Positions 37,011 to 48,341 of a stretch of DNA of 64,000 nucleotides are shown piece by piece. Below the pieces are notes generated by a model that did no database searches, was not told the origin of the DNA, and saw only the letters and a list, made by a program, of their open reading frames with translations. The stretch spans positions 335,706,302 to 335,770,301 of the forward strand of contig NC_081413.1 in assembly GCF_030272615.1 (NCBI RefSeq), written 5' to 3'. The translations under genes were made by a program, and so were the position numbers. The stretch is from Cryptomeria japonica. Lineage: Eukaryota; Streptophyta; Pinopsida; Cupressales; Cupressaceae. The number at the start of each line of letters is the position of its first letter. Position 1 is the first letter of the stretch.

Positions 37011-39405
37011 ACAGGTAACCCATTCCTCCTACCTAGATATTGCAGCAATAGAATAACTATTTTAGAGTATGCTAGGCAGTTGATAGGTCTGCAAGCATTA
37101 CTAACACTCAAGCATAAAACTATAATCACATTGTTTTTTTCCCTCGAGCATTATACATTTCAAAACATCCAAGAAGCAAAGGCAACTGAGAAAGAATTGT
37201 AAGATTTGAATTTAAAGGATTTGATTATGCTCGCGAGTGGTAAGATCCCTATGGAAAATTGAAACAAGTGATGCTAAAATCAAATGAAGGACATAAGCCC
37301 GCATTGGAGGATTTTTGGGCCAACCTCCAAGATAGTTTTGAAGAGAAAAGGGATATTATAGGTTGTCGGTGCCCCAAATCAAGAATTTTGAGATTGAAAC
37401 AAATATCCCTAAGGAGTTGAGAGATGACAGTGAACTACTTGACCCTACATTCAAAGAGAAGGGAATTGATCAAAGACCGCCCACTCCTGTCAGATGGTCC
37501 AACCAAGTAGAGTTGGATATTGAAATTGTTACAGCGAAAGTTTTGGAAAGGATGAGGCAATGGTTGAGTTTAAGGATTTGTCCTAGTCCTGCCAAGAAGA
37601 AGAACAAGGGGAAAGCAACTGATAACCCCAGACCAAGGTACACAAATAATATGCAAGGAGAACAAGATCTGGTTCAAGGAAGAACACTTCCACTAATCCA
37701 GAAGAAGCAACAACGCCAATTGACAATTGAGAGCTCAAGAGAAAATTGGATGCCAAGATGAAAGAGTCCCAATTTTTGAAAACTGTTGCGGAGCATGGGA
37801 TAACTACAGGGTTACAGGCTATCCTGCAAGCTTCTATCACTCCCATTCTTCCTACAATTCATCTTATTCAAGGTGAAGGTGCTTCCCAAACTAATACAAC
37901 CAAAACACCGCCACCTCCTACCTCTCAAGAAAAGGAAGCCGAAGTGCAATCTCCTCCCACTTCTTTTACACAACAAGTTACACGTACTCCAGTACCGACA
38001 CAAGAACGATCATCATCCATAACATTGAGACAAATTTAGATTAGGATGATGAGCCTATTTCAGTAATAGCAAAGAAGAGGAAAGTGGAGAAGAAACAAAA
38101 AGAATCGCAGGAGGAACCTACTACGGCCACAAAAGAGCCAACCATACAAGTGCAACCAATGGAGATTCATGTATAGGTTATAGGAGAAGAGGCACTTGAT
38201 GATGAAGATGATGAGAAAGATGAAAGGATGGTCCTCAGTCCTCAGGACCAGGAGATGTTGCTTCAACAGTTGGGAGGAAATGAGTAGGGGCATAAAGATA
38301 AAACACAAAGGCAATTTGAAGAACAGGTTTCTGAAAAATTAGAAGAAATACAACAACAGATCGATCAATCTTTTCAAGCTAGTCTCGCCCAACAAGTTGC
38401 TCAATTTTAGCAAAGACCACCAACTCCTCAAGATCAATAGGATCAACAAGAGCATCAACAAGAGTAACAACAAGACAAAGGTCAACAACAAGAAGAGGGA
38501 GAACAAAATTTATATTCTCATAGGGTCACTATAGAAGTAGCAGTATAGGGAGAGGAACATGACGACACCGTCCCACAATGGTTAAGTTTTACTTTAAAAA
38601 AAAAAGAGTAATTAGTCCTCCCTAGTATAACATTACAAGATGCGATTACAGAGTCTCTGAGGAGAACAAATAAAGAAAAAACTACTCATCATCTTTCAAG
38701 AATAGACTCTGGAGAGGTAATCGCTAATATAGCACCACCTATGCAGGATGTTGAAGGATTTTCTCATGGTACCCCCCAGATATCAAGTGTCTATGGTGAA
38801 TTTGGGTAAACATATTAAGTGGGGAGAGATGGGTACCTTGGTTTCTGTAATGTCTACTATCCAATCAAGGATGAAAAAGGAACACAAGACTAAGGCAGAT
38901 ATTAAGGCACAATTGAGGCAATACAAATGGTTGATAGCCAAGCCTCTTGACTCCAGAACTAACGATGCATTGCCATCCACTTAATCTCTCCCTCTTGGTG
39001 ATATTAAAGCTATATATGAAATGAAAAAGGTAGCAACATTAGTTAAATCTTTGGTGAAGGACTAGTTAGGCAAGGTGAAATTATTTTTGCAAAGCACAAT
39101 GGAGATAGTAGAAGAAGACAATTTTAATGAAAGTTATCTTATATATTGTGTTACACGGTGGGAGGAACAACTACATCAGTTTTCTAAAAAGTATAAGACT
39201 TTGAAGAAGATCAAAGATCTGGGAGATGATGTGATTACTAGGGAAGACCTATTAGGAGGTGAGATATTTGCCAGTTTGCAATCGTACATTGATATATTAG
39301 AGTTGAAAATGGAAGTAATGGAGCAAGGTCGCAACAAAGTTATCAAGGAACATCCTTTGCTTCTGGATATTGTAAAGTCACAAATCATGCTAACTTCAAT
39401 AATAG
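37011..39405 (+). pseudogene. ORF1 of Tat-like element C, C-terminal half
   Basis: It continues the frame broken at 12810 and is collinear with element D ORF1 from its NP-LLP-YC segment on: EDFWANLQDSF, LRDD-ELLDP, VNLG-KWGE, MKKEH, KAQLRQYK, LPST, ITREDLLGG, LQSYI-ILE. It is more decayed than the D copy, with frameshifts (near 37210, 37740 and about 38040) and stops including several TAG. It contains Pro/Gln-rich and acidic low-complexity middle parts. Homology to D stops around 39405 (DIVKSQ--LTSIIAK aligned with EILSYEDFVTNILG), where unrelated sequence begins, so this copy is truncated or broken again. Function unknown. Confidence 0.65.
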
Positions 39406-42117
39406 CTAAAATACTCTTTATTCTTAAATAAACTCATAAATCAGTTAAATCGTAATAAACATGAAATTTCTATAAAAGATAAAGATTCTTCATTCAATAA
39501 ATCGATAAAAGTAGTATCTCAATCATACAATACTTAAGCTTTTCAAGTTGCCATAAGTTCAATAATAAATAATACAAAGTAAAGGGTGATATGCATCCAT
39601 TGATTTGCAACCCAAGCTATCGCCAATGCAATCTTTAGCATGAAGACGAGAACAAGATTCAGATGCTTTTTCCACCCAATCTTGAAGCTTACGCTTCCCC
39701 AAAATTCTTGGTCAATCAAGAATACCCGACCCTACATGAATTGCTTAGCAAAAGAATTTGAAAGGCAAGATGGAATCTAGTGCATGCCTAGATGATACAT
39801 GCATTTTCAATTTTCTAATTCTTTTAAGAAACAAGCATTATCAATCAAGGATATGGTAGAGAGCATAAATAAAAGAATTCCATCTATTTCAATGGTTTAT
39901 TCAATTTGATTACTCGGCCGAGTATAATACCATGCATAGCAAAAATAAATAGTTTGGAAAAAGCAACTATTCTCTCTAAGATTCCATATTCGGCACCCGT
40001 CCCAGAAGGTAACTTTCCATACACAAGCCTATCTAGCTTTGTTCACATAAATCTAGAATAAATATATATAGAAGATAATCTTTCACCTTTTCAATTCTAG
40101 CTTCCTATATCTCATAAGATAATAATATAATGTTTAAGAAGAAAATCTTTCATTTAATAGAAATTGAAAGAATCAATATTTATTACAACCAATCCTATCT
40201 AACAGGAAGCAATCTTTCATAGATAAACAAATATACATCTGAAAGAAAACAATCTTTTGCTTTTGTCTTTCAAGCAATTTAAGGGCAAGATTAAAATGTT
40301 AAGAAGGTATAACACATGCATGTATCTTACATATAAATTGAATATAATGAGTACACATTCTTTTATTCAATTATCAAAACATTTAAATAGCATAATCATT
40401 AACATGCATTCCATTTTTTATGGTTTAGAAATCTAAGTTTATATCGTCCAAGCTCTCTATCTTTCCATGTGTCTTGGTTCATTTACCTCTTTTCTTAAAA
40501 ACATCATATTTAGTTGAATACTAATATGTGACTTTTTATGATTTAAAACTTAACTCACTGATTTCACTAATTTACCATAACAACAACCTAACATTATGAA
40601 AATTCATAAAGTGCATATCTACATGGCTTTTCAAATGAGAAACCTAATAATCATCTCTACTTTTCATGCAAGGATCAAATTCAGAATTGTAAGTCTTTTC
40701 TTCACGAATTCAAAATAAGCTTCAATATTTAATAATTCGTTATCCTAGTATTTCATCTTCTTTGTGATTCAAATTTCAAGTTTTGTATGCACAATCACTC
40801 TATCCTCTTACTCTGTTTCTAGAGGTTTTGGTGGTTTAATTTATATAAATTTCACTTATGTTTTTCAACAATCATTTTTGAATATCTTCCTTAAAACATT
40901 TATGTATAGAATATAATTTTCTAATGAACGTATTTTGATGTCATTCGACAAAATTCTCATAATCATAAATCTAAAAACTATGACTCAAATTCTTTCATTT
41001 GATTATTGTCTCAGTCTAATCAAAATAGAACATTTTCTCTTTAGATCTCTACAACAAACTTTGTTAGAAAAGAGCCTACCTCTGACTGATATTGTCGCTG
41101 TATAAGATCTTTACTCGGTTCATTATTATCTTCTTTCTACTTCACCAAGTTCTCAAGAAGGGTGTTGTTCCTCTGACGTGCCTGCTACTCTTCCTTATTC
41201 TAGTATTCATCTCTTTCCTCTGAATTATGACACTAAATCTGAGATGATCATTACCGATCTTTTATGACTTGGTCATAAACACATCTAAATCTCCACTATT
41301 TTTCTCTTCTATACTCCATTCTCTAATCCTTTCCTAATCTTTTTTTCTCTATTCTTTCTTTTCTACCTTTTCAGTTCTTCTCTTGTCGTTCTTGTTCTCT
41401 CCCTCTCTATTGATCCTTCACTACTATTTATATTAATCTTATCCTATAGGTTTCTATTCTCTTGGCTTTAACTTAGCCATAACAATGACACCACTAAAAT
41501 CATTAAAGTTCTTATAGTTCTAAATGACTTAGAACTCTAATGGTTGCATACATGTCGACAAACTTGCATCTATGGTTCTAAACATCTGACAGATCTTCTT
41601 ACCTATGTTCCACGTCTAAACCACTTCTTTGACCTAGCTAGAGTTTTAAATTAACAACAGAGCATGATATAACTGCAGATCTACCTAGCTCATGGGGTTA
41701 AATGCCTTTGTTTCCATTTCTCTCCCTGTCCATAGACCATCGACTTGTCGTTCACTGCAATCATGGGATGCCAGTCTACTGGTTTAATCAGCTTCTTTGC
41801 CATTTCACCGTGGTTTAGGGGGGGTTTCCAAGTTGACTAGTATCGACATGCAAAGTTTATTAAATTAATATCTTATGCACATGTCATTTCAAGACACTAT
41901 CCTCCATATGAACCAATAGTGCCACATGAATTGGCAGCTACAATGTGGTTGTAGTTTAAATAAAAAGGAGGAGTAGTTGGTGGTAATACTAACCCCTCCC
42001 TTTAAATAAGGAGGGTGGTCAATATTACTATCGACCTTCCTTGTTAAAATTTTCTAGCATTAAACCGCCATCATCCCTTTCAGTCGTTAGGGTTTCAATT
42101 GAGTCGCTTCCCAATGG
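39406..42117. other. Unassigned AT-rich sequence, possibly a minus-strand LTR
   Basis: No open frame of significance. A TATAAATA on the minus strand at 41425-41432 is followed (leftward) by a purine-rich leader-like stretch, which is how an LTR promoter could look. I could not find matching LTR ends, a primer site or a duplication. It replaces the expected C-terminal end of element C ORF1. Confidence 0.35.
41425..41432 (-). promoter_or_regulatory. Candidate minus-strand TATA box
   Basis: TATAAATA on the minus strand, followed by GA-rich sequence (gatcaatagagagggagag). Supported only by sequence, with no associated gene. Confidence 0.3.
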
Positions 42118-42530
42118 TTTTTTTTTTTTTTTTTTAATATTTTTTTTCAAAACAAGGTGGCAGTGCCACTTAATATATTTTATTATATAACAAAGAGCTC
42201 CCAGAGAAAAGAACATGTAAGAAAAACTTCGATCCTTTCTCTACAATACATAGAAAGGTTGTGAGATTTAAATCTCAAATATGCAAAAAAATACAATATC
42301 TTATAGTGTCCAGAATACCGAGTGCCATAAAACATCCCCCAGTATCGAATGCTTTCTGGAATGTATTGAACAAGATGCAGTTTGAACCAAAACATCACGA
42401 GAGCTGTGCACATTTACATAGCAGTCCACAATCTATCTCACTTATGAATTTATCCAACTTACAATCCAACACACTTCTCAAATCGATATCCCTTCACAAT
42501 ATACAGATACAACAAAACCACAGGACCTAT
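42118..42530 (-). pseudogene. Poly(A)-tailed retroposed fragment (3' UTR-like)
   Basis: On the minus strand the segment ends in an A-run (18 T on the + strand at 42118-42135) preceded by AATAAA (inside ataataaaatat, about 55 bp before the tail). It looks like the 3' end of a polyadenylated transcript copied into the genome. There is no coding frame I recognise. The 5' limit is guessed from the start of element D at 42533. No convincing target duplication was found. Confidence 0.4.
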
Positions 42531-42629
42531 TATGCCTAACATATCTATTTCCCCATTTGGTTTCCTTGAGTCAAAATATGGACCCCCTTTTTTCTTTTTT
42601 AAAGTTTTTTTCTTCTCTTTTTGGTGTCG

Positions 42630-42900
42630 ACCTCGGAACCCCGAATCCCCAGAGTCCCGAGGTCCCTTTTGTTTTTACCTTGGAACTCTAGAGTCCCGGA
42701 GCCCCAAGGTTCTTTTTGGTTTTACCTTGGAACTCTGGAGTTCCGGAGTCCCGAGGTTTCTTTTTTGGTTTCGCCTTGGAACTCTGGAGTCCCGAAGTCC
42801 CGAGGTTTATTTTTGGTTTTGCCTCAGAACTCCAGAATCCTAGAGTCCCGAGGTTCCGTGTTGTTCCGATCTTAGAACTCCGGAGTCCTGGTCCTGGGGT
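42630..42900 (+). repeat. Dyad repeat array upstream of the element D TATA box
   Basis: Six units about 48-50 bp apart, each carrying a GGAACTCTGGAGTTCCGG-like core that is almost self-complementary, followed by GGAGTCCCGAGGT and a T-rich spacer. More regular than the element C array, so amplified more recently or better preserved. Confidence 0.8.
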
Positions 42901-42939
42901 CGTGTTTTTTGGTTTTTGTACGGAAGGGTTTTGGGAGGC

Positions 42940-42947
42940 TATATATA
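42940..42947 (+). promoter_or_regulatory. TATA box of element D
   Basis: TATATATA sits between the two dyad arrays, after a gtacggaagggttttgggagg stretch similar to the sequence before the element C TATA box. Confidence 0.55.
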
Positions 42948-43179
42948 GGGGATAATGAACTTTTTTAGTTCATTTTGTGCATTCAGAGTTTCTCCTCCAC
43001 AGCTCCAAGTCGCAAACCTCTGGAATCCCGCACTCTCTTTCTTGGCATCCGTTTGATTTTTGATTTGCCAGGTTGGTGAATTAGTTTTCTCTCCTTGTGT
43101 TTTTCTTGGTTTGACATCTTTTCATGTTTTGTCCTTTTTGTTCTTTTTGGTGTTTGTTGTTTGTCAACATGCCCTACCA

Positions 43180-43520
43180 TTCCACCCTGGATCCCCGAAG
43201 TTCTGGGTTTCTTGTTCCATTCCACCCCGAAACCCCGGATCCCCAGAGTTCCGGGTTTCTTGTTCCATTCCATCCCGGAACCCCGGATCCTAGGAGTTTT
43301 GGGTTTCTTATTCCATTCCACCTCGGAACCTCAGAGTTCCGGGTTTCTTGTTCTGTCCCACCCCAGAACCCCAGATCCCCAGAGTTTCGGGTTTTGCCTT
43401 CCATCCCACCCTAGAACCCTAGATCCCCAGAGTTCTAGATCATTCCAAATCTAGAGCCCGGAACCCCAGAACCCCCAAGTTACTAGCCCTTTTCCTTTTT
43501 TGCTTGCCCCAAGACCCCGG
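43180..43520 (+). repeat. Dyad repeat minisatellite in the leader of element D
   Basis: About six units of roughly 50-54 bp: GGAACCCCGGATCCCCAGAGTTCCGGGT plus TTTCTTGTTCCATTCCACC. Open frames on both strands here simply track the repeat. Confidence 0.8.
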
Positions 43521-43606
43521 AACCCCGAAGTCCCAAAGTGGATCAAGAATTATGTTTAATATTGAGGACTAAAATTTGTGCTTTGCCTGCAAGTTACAGT
43601 GGTTAG

Positions 43607-46600
43607 ATGGACTCATCCGCCAACAAGAGAGGTAAATAGATTGACAGACTTCCATCCACCATGAAGTACCAATATCAAGGACAGGTTCATGTTTCAAAGC
43701 TATACCATCAAATTAGATGGGTCACGGACACTGAAGTGGGACACATAGAGATTGGGGATATTGCAACCCAATTAGATAAACCTAACCTAGATGCTCTCCA
43801 TAGAAGAATAAAGAGGTCAGGTCTTGTGGAAGCTATTGTATTCTCGCAGTCCCTTCAAGCACCTGAGTTTATAATGACCATCGCTCCATTCTACAATCCA
43901 GAGACAAGAAAGTGTATGGATGCACATGGAAAGACTATTATTGACTTGTCACCGGATATGCTAGGGTTCATCTTTGGAATCCCGACTAGGGAAGAGGCAT
44001 TCTTATTAATAGAAGAAGAGGCCTTGAAAACATGGAACGAGAAGGTGTCAGCTAGCAAAAGACACATGAATACCAACTAGTTGGAAGAGGAGAGGAAAAA
44101 ATGGCTCAAGGCTATAGAGATCCTAAGGGCAGACTTCAAAGAGCCTCATAGGGACTTGATCATCATGCTCAGCAGGGCCTTCGACAAGCCTGACTGCAAG
44201 CATTTCCACCCTTGGATGTTCCAATTTATGAGTACCATATTGATAGGAAAGCAATACTTTGATTGGCCACAAATCCTTTCGGATAACATTTGTAAGTAGA
44301 TGAAGGAGGTGCAACACACCCAGAAATTCTTTTTCACATCCTATGTCATTTGGGTAGCTGCTAGAGCTGGAAAGTTTCCAAGCATATAGGTAGAAGGGAA
44401 GCTAAGAGAGAAGGAGGGACAAAAGAAGATATGGGAATATTATTCCTAGCTCATTCTAACAAATGCAAAGACACACTTTAAGAGGGTTAATGATGCCTTC
44501 ATCTTCCCTATAATCATTAAGTCGACTGGAGATGCAGGATATCGAATAAGCCCAGAAGCCATGGTTATTATTCGGGAGTGGGCGTGTTGGTTCATCCAAA
44601 ACCCACGTTCCACTTACATCAGAGTTAGTGGATTCACAGGGAATCCAATGCTACTGCCTCATTATTGCAACGATAGGGTAATCCTGCTAGAATATGTGAG
44701 ACAACTTCTTGGTCTCCAATCACTGCTATCTTCTAAACATAAAACAGGTATTGACTTCTCGGTGTCCATTGGGTACTTCACTTGTTCTAAAATACAAGTG
44801 GCAAAATTGGCCGAGCAAGAGCTTCAGGATTTGAACCTGAAAGAATATAATCATATTAGGGAATTTTATGATCCCTACGGGAAAATTAAGCAAGCTATGC
44901 CTAAGGCATATGAGGGGCATAGGCCCAACTTGGAAGACTTTTGGGCCAACTTGTAGGATAGTTTTGAAGTTAGGGAGAAGAATTACAATAGGTTGTCCAT
45001 GTCACAGGTTAAAGACTTTGGTATCAATACTAACCTCCCTAAAGACCTGAGGGATGATGGAGAGTTACTCGATCCAATTTATAAAGAATCAGGGATAGAC
45101 AAGAGGCCCCTCTCCCTAGTGAAATGGTCCGCAAGTGGAGATACATATATGGAGAAGGTCTCCCAAGTAGTCATCAATAGGACTAAGAAATGGTTAAGCC
45201 AGAGGGTCAGACCCAGTGCATCAAAAACAAAACAAAAAGAATCCACCTCAAGGGTGCCATAGTCAAGAGGCCATAAAGAGTATGCTTGAAAAATGAGGTC
45301 AGCTTCAAGACAAAATACCTCCACTGACCCAGGTGAGGAGGAAAAGCCTCTAGAAAGCACTGAGGACTTGCTAAAGAAACTCCAAGAAAAGATGGAGTCT
45401 GAACTACTAAAGAAGGCTATAGACTTAGGGGTGACTGATGGGCTAGGCATTGTTCCACTTGCTAGAGTTCTCCCACCAAGGATTGCTATAGGCCACACTG
45501 GAGGAGAAGATACTCAAGAACAAGAAGGGAACCCAGAAGTTACCAAGGAGGTACCTACTCAGCCACCCTCCACAGGTACAACAAGTCCTTTAGGCACCGC
45601 TACTCCCGCACCACCATTTGTTAATGTATCCATAGGGTAGCCCAGAGTGCAAGCCTTTACATCCACTACTGAAAAAGTGAAAATTAGAAAAGTCGAGTCT
45701 GACTCTGACCAGGAGGAAGAGGATCTCAACCAACAACAACCTCTAGGTAGTGAGAAAGAAGGAGGTGAAGCAGAGGATATCCTGAATGAAAGGCTGATTC
45801 TAACTCCTCAAGACCAAGAAGACTTGCTTAAGGATATAGAAGCTGGGCAAATAGAGATGGACCTAGGGAATGAAGAAATGGCATTCAATGAGGAAGTTAG
45901 TGGTAAGCTAGGAGAGTTACATAAACAACAAGCTCTCCAAGCTAGCTTAGCCCACCAAATTTCATCATTCTAGGTTCCTGGCCAAACAGGAGCTAAAGAA
46001 GAGGAGTAGGTAGAGGAGCAGACAGAGGTGCATGTTATAACTGCTGAGATTGTATCACATCAAGGTAATAAAGTTGAAGATATACCAGAATGGTTAGAGT
46101 TTACCTTTGAGAAGAAAAAGAGAAAAGCAGAGCTTCCCAAGGTTACTCTACACCCAGCAATCTCCGAGGAACCACCAAAGATTAAGAAGTTGAAGATAGT
46201 TCACCACCTGTCGAAAACTAGTTCCAGTGAAGTGATTGCAGATGTGGTGGTTCCATCACAGGCCAAAGGACAACCTTCTCTCAAATTCCAAGTATCACAG
46301 GTAAACCTAGGTAATCAGACCAAGTGGGGAGAGTTAAATACCTTGAAGCTAGCCACAAGCATTGTTAGAGGGCACATGAAAAAGGAGCATAGTTCAAATG
46401 TAGAACTTAAAGCGCAGCTTGGGTAGTATAAACATCTCTTGGTAGAAATATACAAACCTTTGGACTCCTATAGGACAGATGACCTACCTTCAACCTCATC
46501 CTTGCTAGAAGGAGATGTAAAGGCACTATTAGAGGTGAGAGGACTAGTTGCGGCTGCTAAGTCTTGGACTCAAATGAATGTAGCCAAAATTAGGTTGTTT

Positions 46601-47233
46601 TTATAGGACATGATGGAAATATATCGTAAAGTGGTATAGGCAGGTGGAGATTTGGCAACATGTTCCACACACTGGGAACGAAAGGAAAACACCTCTAATA
46701 AACAGCTCTGAATTTTGAAGAAGATACTACAATTAAGAGAGGAGCTAATAATAAAAGAAGATCTCTTAGGAGGAGATAGTTGTGAGAATTTACAGTCCTA
46801 TATATACATTTTGGAGATGAAGGTAGAGATGTATCAGCAATATGTCAAGGAGATGACTAATATTCGAGACCCTCTTCTCAAAGAGATTTTGTCATATGAA
46901 GATTTTGTAACGAATATACTAGGGCCTTTTGGCCTCGGAATGGCGGATACTGGAATAATGGACCAGCAACAAGTTTTGAATCAATGAGATGCATATGAGG
47001 CACAAAACTTAGGACCTGATGCCCAGTTTGATGCTGCCCTTATGGATAGATACACACAGCTGATTACTCAATGTCAGGAGGTGGCGGATACGGTAAAGGA
47101 ATTAGAGGAACAAGGAGTACATGCAGAGGAGACTTTGAAGAAGTATAAATTTAGAATTAAGCATGTAGCTAATCTGCCAGTTCAAGCAGTTGCATGCATA
47201 ATTGAAAATTATAAGGCATTTACCAAGAAATAA
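43607..47233 (+). pseudogene. ORF1 of Tat-like element D, about 1,208 codons, stop-riddled but in frame
   Basis: The ATG at 43607 opens one frame to TAA at 47231 with no frameshift. Sixteen internal stops: TAG at 43637, 44078, 44297, 44387, 44447, 44954, 45260, 45638, 45971, 46007, 46424, 46604, 46637; TGA at 45287, 46709, 46985. The N-terminal 440 residues look globular, with conserved Trp/Phe/Tyr (WMFQFM, YFDW, FFFTSYVIWVAARAGKFP). This pattern recalls the Pfam putative plant transposon protein/mobile-domain type (memory, unverified). The middle is acidic and Pro/Gln-rich low complexity, and the C-terminal 350 residues are helical coiled coil. It is homologous throughout to element C ORF1. 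It sits where Tat/Ogre elements keep an extra ORF before gag. Biochemical role unknown. Confidence 0.7.
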
Positions 47234-48341
47234 AAAAAAAAGCTAGGCACACAATTGCTAAAGATAGCAAAGCTTTTTTTCTTGATTTTTAAACTACTCT
47301 TCTTACTCAAAGTTCCAATTTTGAAAATCCTGCATGATTACAAAAATGTGGCTCACCCAGCATGGTCTTCATAGTGCTCATGCAACATCCATTTCGTAGT
47401 TGTTAAGTGGAGTGTCCAGGCAGAAACTTGCAAGTTAACTGCAACTCCTAATTTTTAGTTCTTAATTTAGGGTAGAATTATTTCCTAAATAATAAAGTGA
47501 AAAAACTTCTATAAATTGAGAAGCTGAATTCATTTTTAAGGGTCCCCAAATTGATGATTTGTGGCCCACTTAGAGATTTTAGAGATTTTTGCAGATTGTT
47601 AAGAAGTTTGAGTTATTTTTGTTATACATTCATGGAGATTAATATGAAAAGCAACTTGTAAATTGCCTGATTTACATCTATATTCTACCAAGTTGTTTCG
47701 TGTAATTGGTAACGTCTATTATTTTGAGTTAGCAATGTGGTAATCTTTTTGTCTATTATGATATGAACCATATTGCGCACGTCAGTGGTGTATGGGAATT
47801 ACTATGATAGGCCATATTGTTGATGATTCTATGTCCACAAATTTGTGAAATTGATGATTTTGCAGGTTTTATGGAAGTCCGTTGTTGAATGCTAACTTGG
47901 ATAATATTTGATAATTGCTCAAATTGCAGGGAACTAATTGAATAGTTTATTGAGTTGTCATTGTATTGATTTTCATTGTTATTTTCTTGTTTCCCTTATG
48001 CTACGCATTTTATTTCCTCAGAGAATCTTAAGTCATAAAATAAAAATAAAAAGGAAGTACAATTGTTCGTAAACCAGCAAGATTTAGTTCTAACCAGCAG
48101 GACCCTTTACAGGTATAGCCACATCAGCCATTGAGTTGTCCATCACCGTCGAGACCCGACTACAGAGACCTTGGGGTAGTGAGTTCTTCCGAACTTGTTA
48201 CTTTTCAGGAGATGTGGCGATTGTTTGCATAAACTACCTAACTATTGGTGGGTGTGTCAAAATGCTCGTCAACAGAATCTGCTGCTAGAAGGAGGGCCTA
48301 GGCTAAACCCCTCGTAAGTGAACTGCATTTGGTATTTCTAG
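47234..48341. other. Spacer between ORF1 and gag of element D
   Basis: About 1.1 kb. It starts with an A-run after the ORF1 stop and is mostly AT-rich with no gene. 48068-48230 reads as Ser/Pro/Gln-rich protein in another frame than gag and may be a shifted gag N-terminus. A GTAAGT at 48313 and TTTCTAG at 48341 could bound a small intron, but this is unsupported. Confidence 0.4.

Larger units (their letters stand above)
42533..43606 (+). promoter_or_regulatory. Promoter and leader of element D
   Basis: It aligns with 10172-11764 from TGCCTAACATA on: CCCCCTTTTTT, dyad array, TATA box, leader with another dyad array, ORF1 ATG at 43607. It is probably LTR-derived. No primer site was identified. 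Confidence 0.5.

Noticed and set aside
38748-38984. Stand-alone 78-codon gene
   Set aside because: It is a fragment of element C ORF1, aligning with 46288-46510 of element D.
42621-43454. Several Pro/Ser/Arg-rich frames on both strands
   Set aside because: They follow the dyad repeat arrays; repeated sequence without stops gives repeated peptides in every frame.
43637-46639. TAG reassigned as a sense codon (stop-codon recoding)
   Set aside because: The TAG excess would fit superficially, but TGA and TAA stops occur in sibling genes, paralogues have Gln at several TAG sites, and the elements are evidently decayed nuclear plant transposons; methylation decay explains it better.
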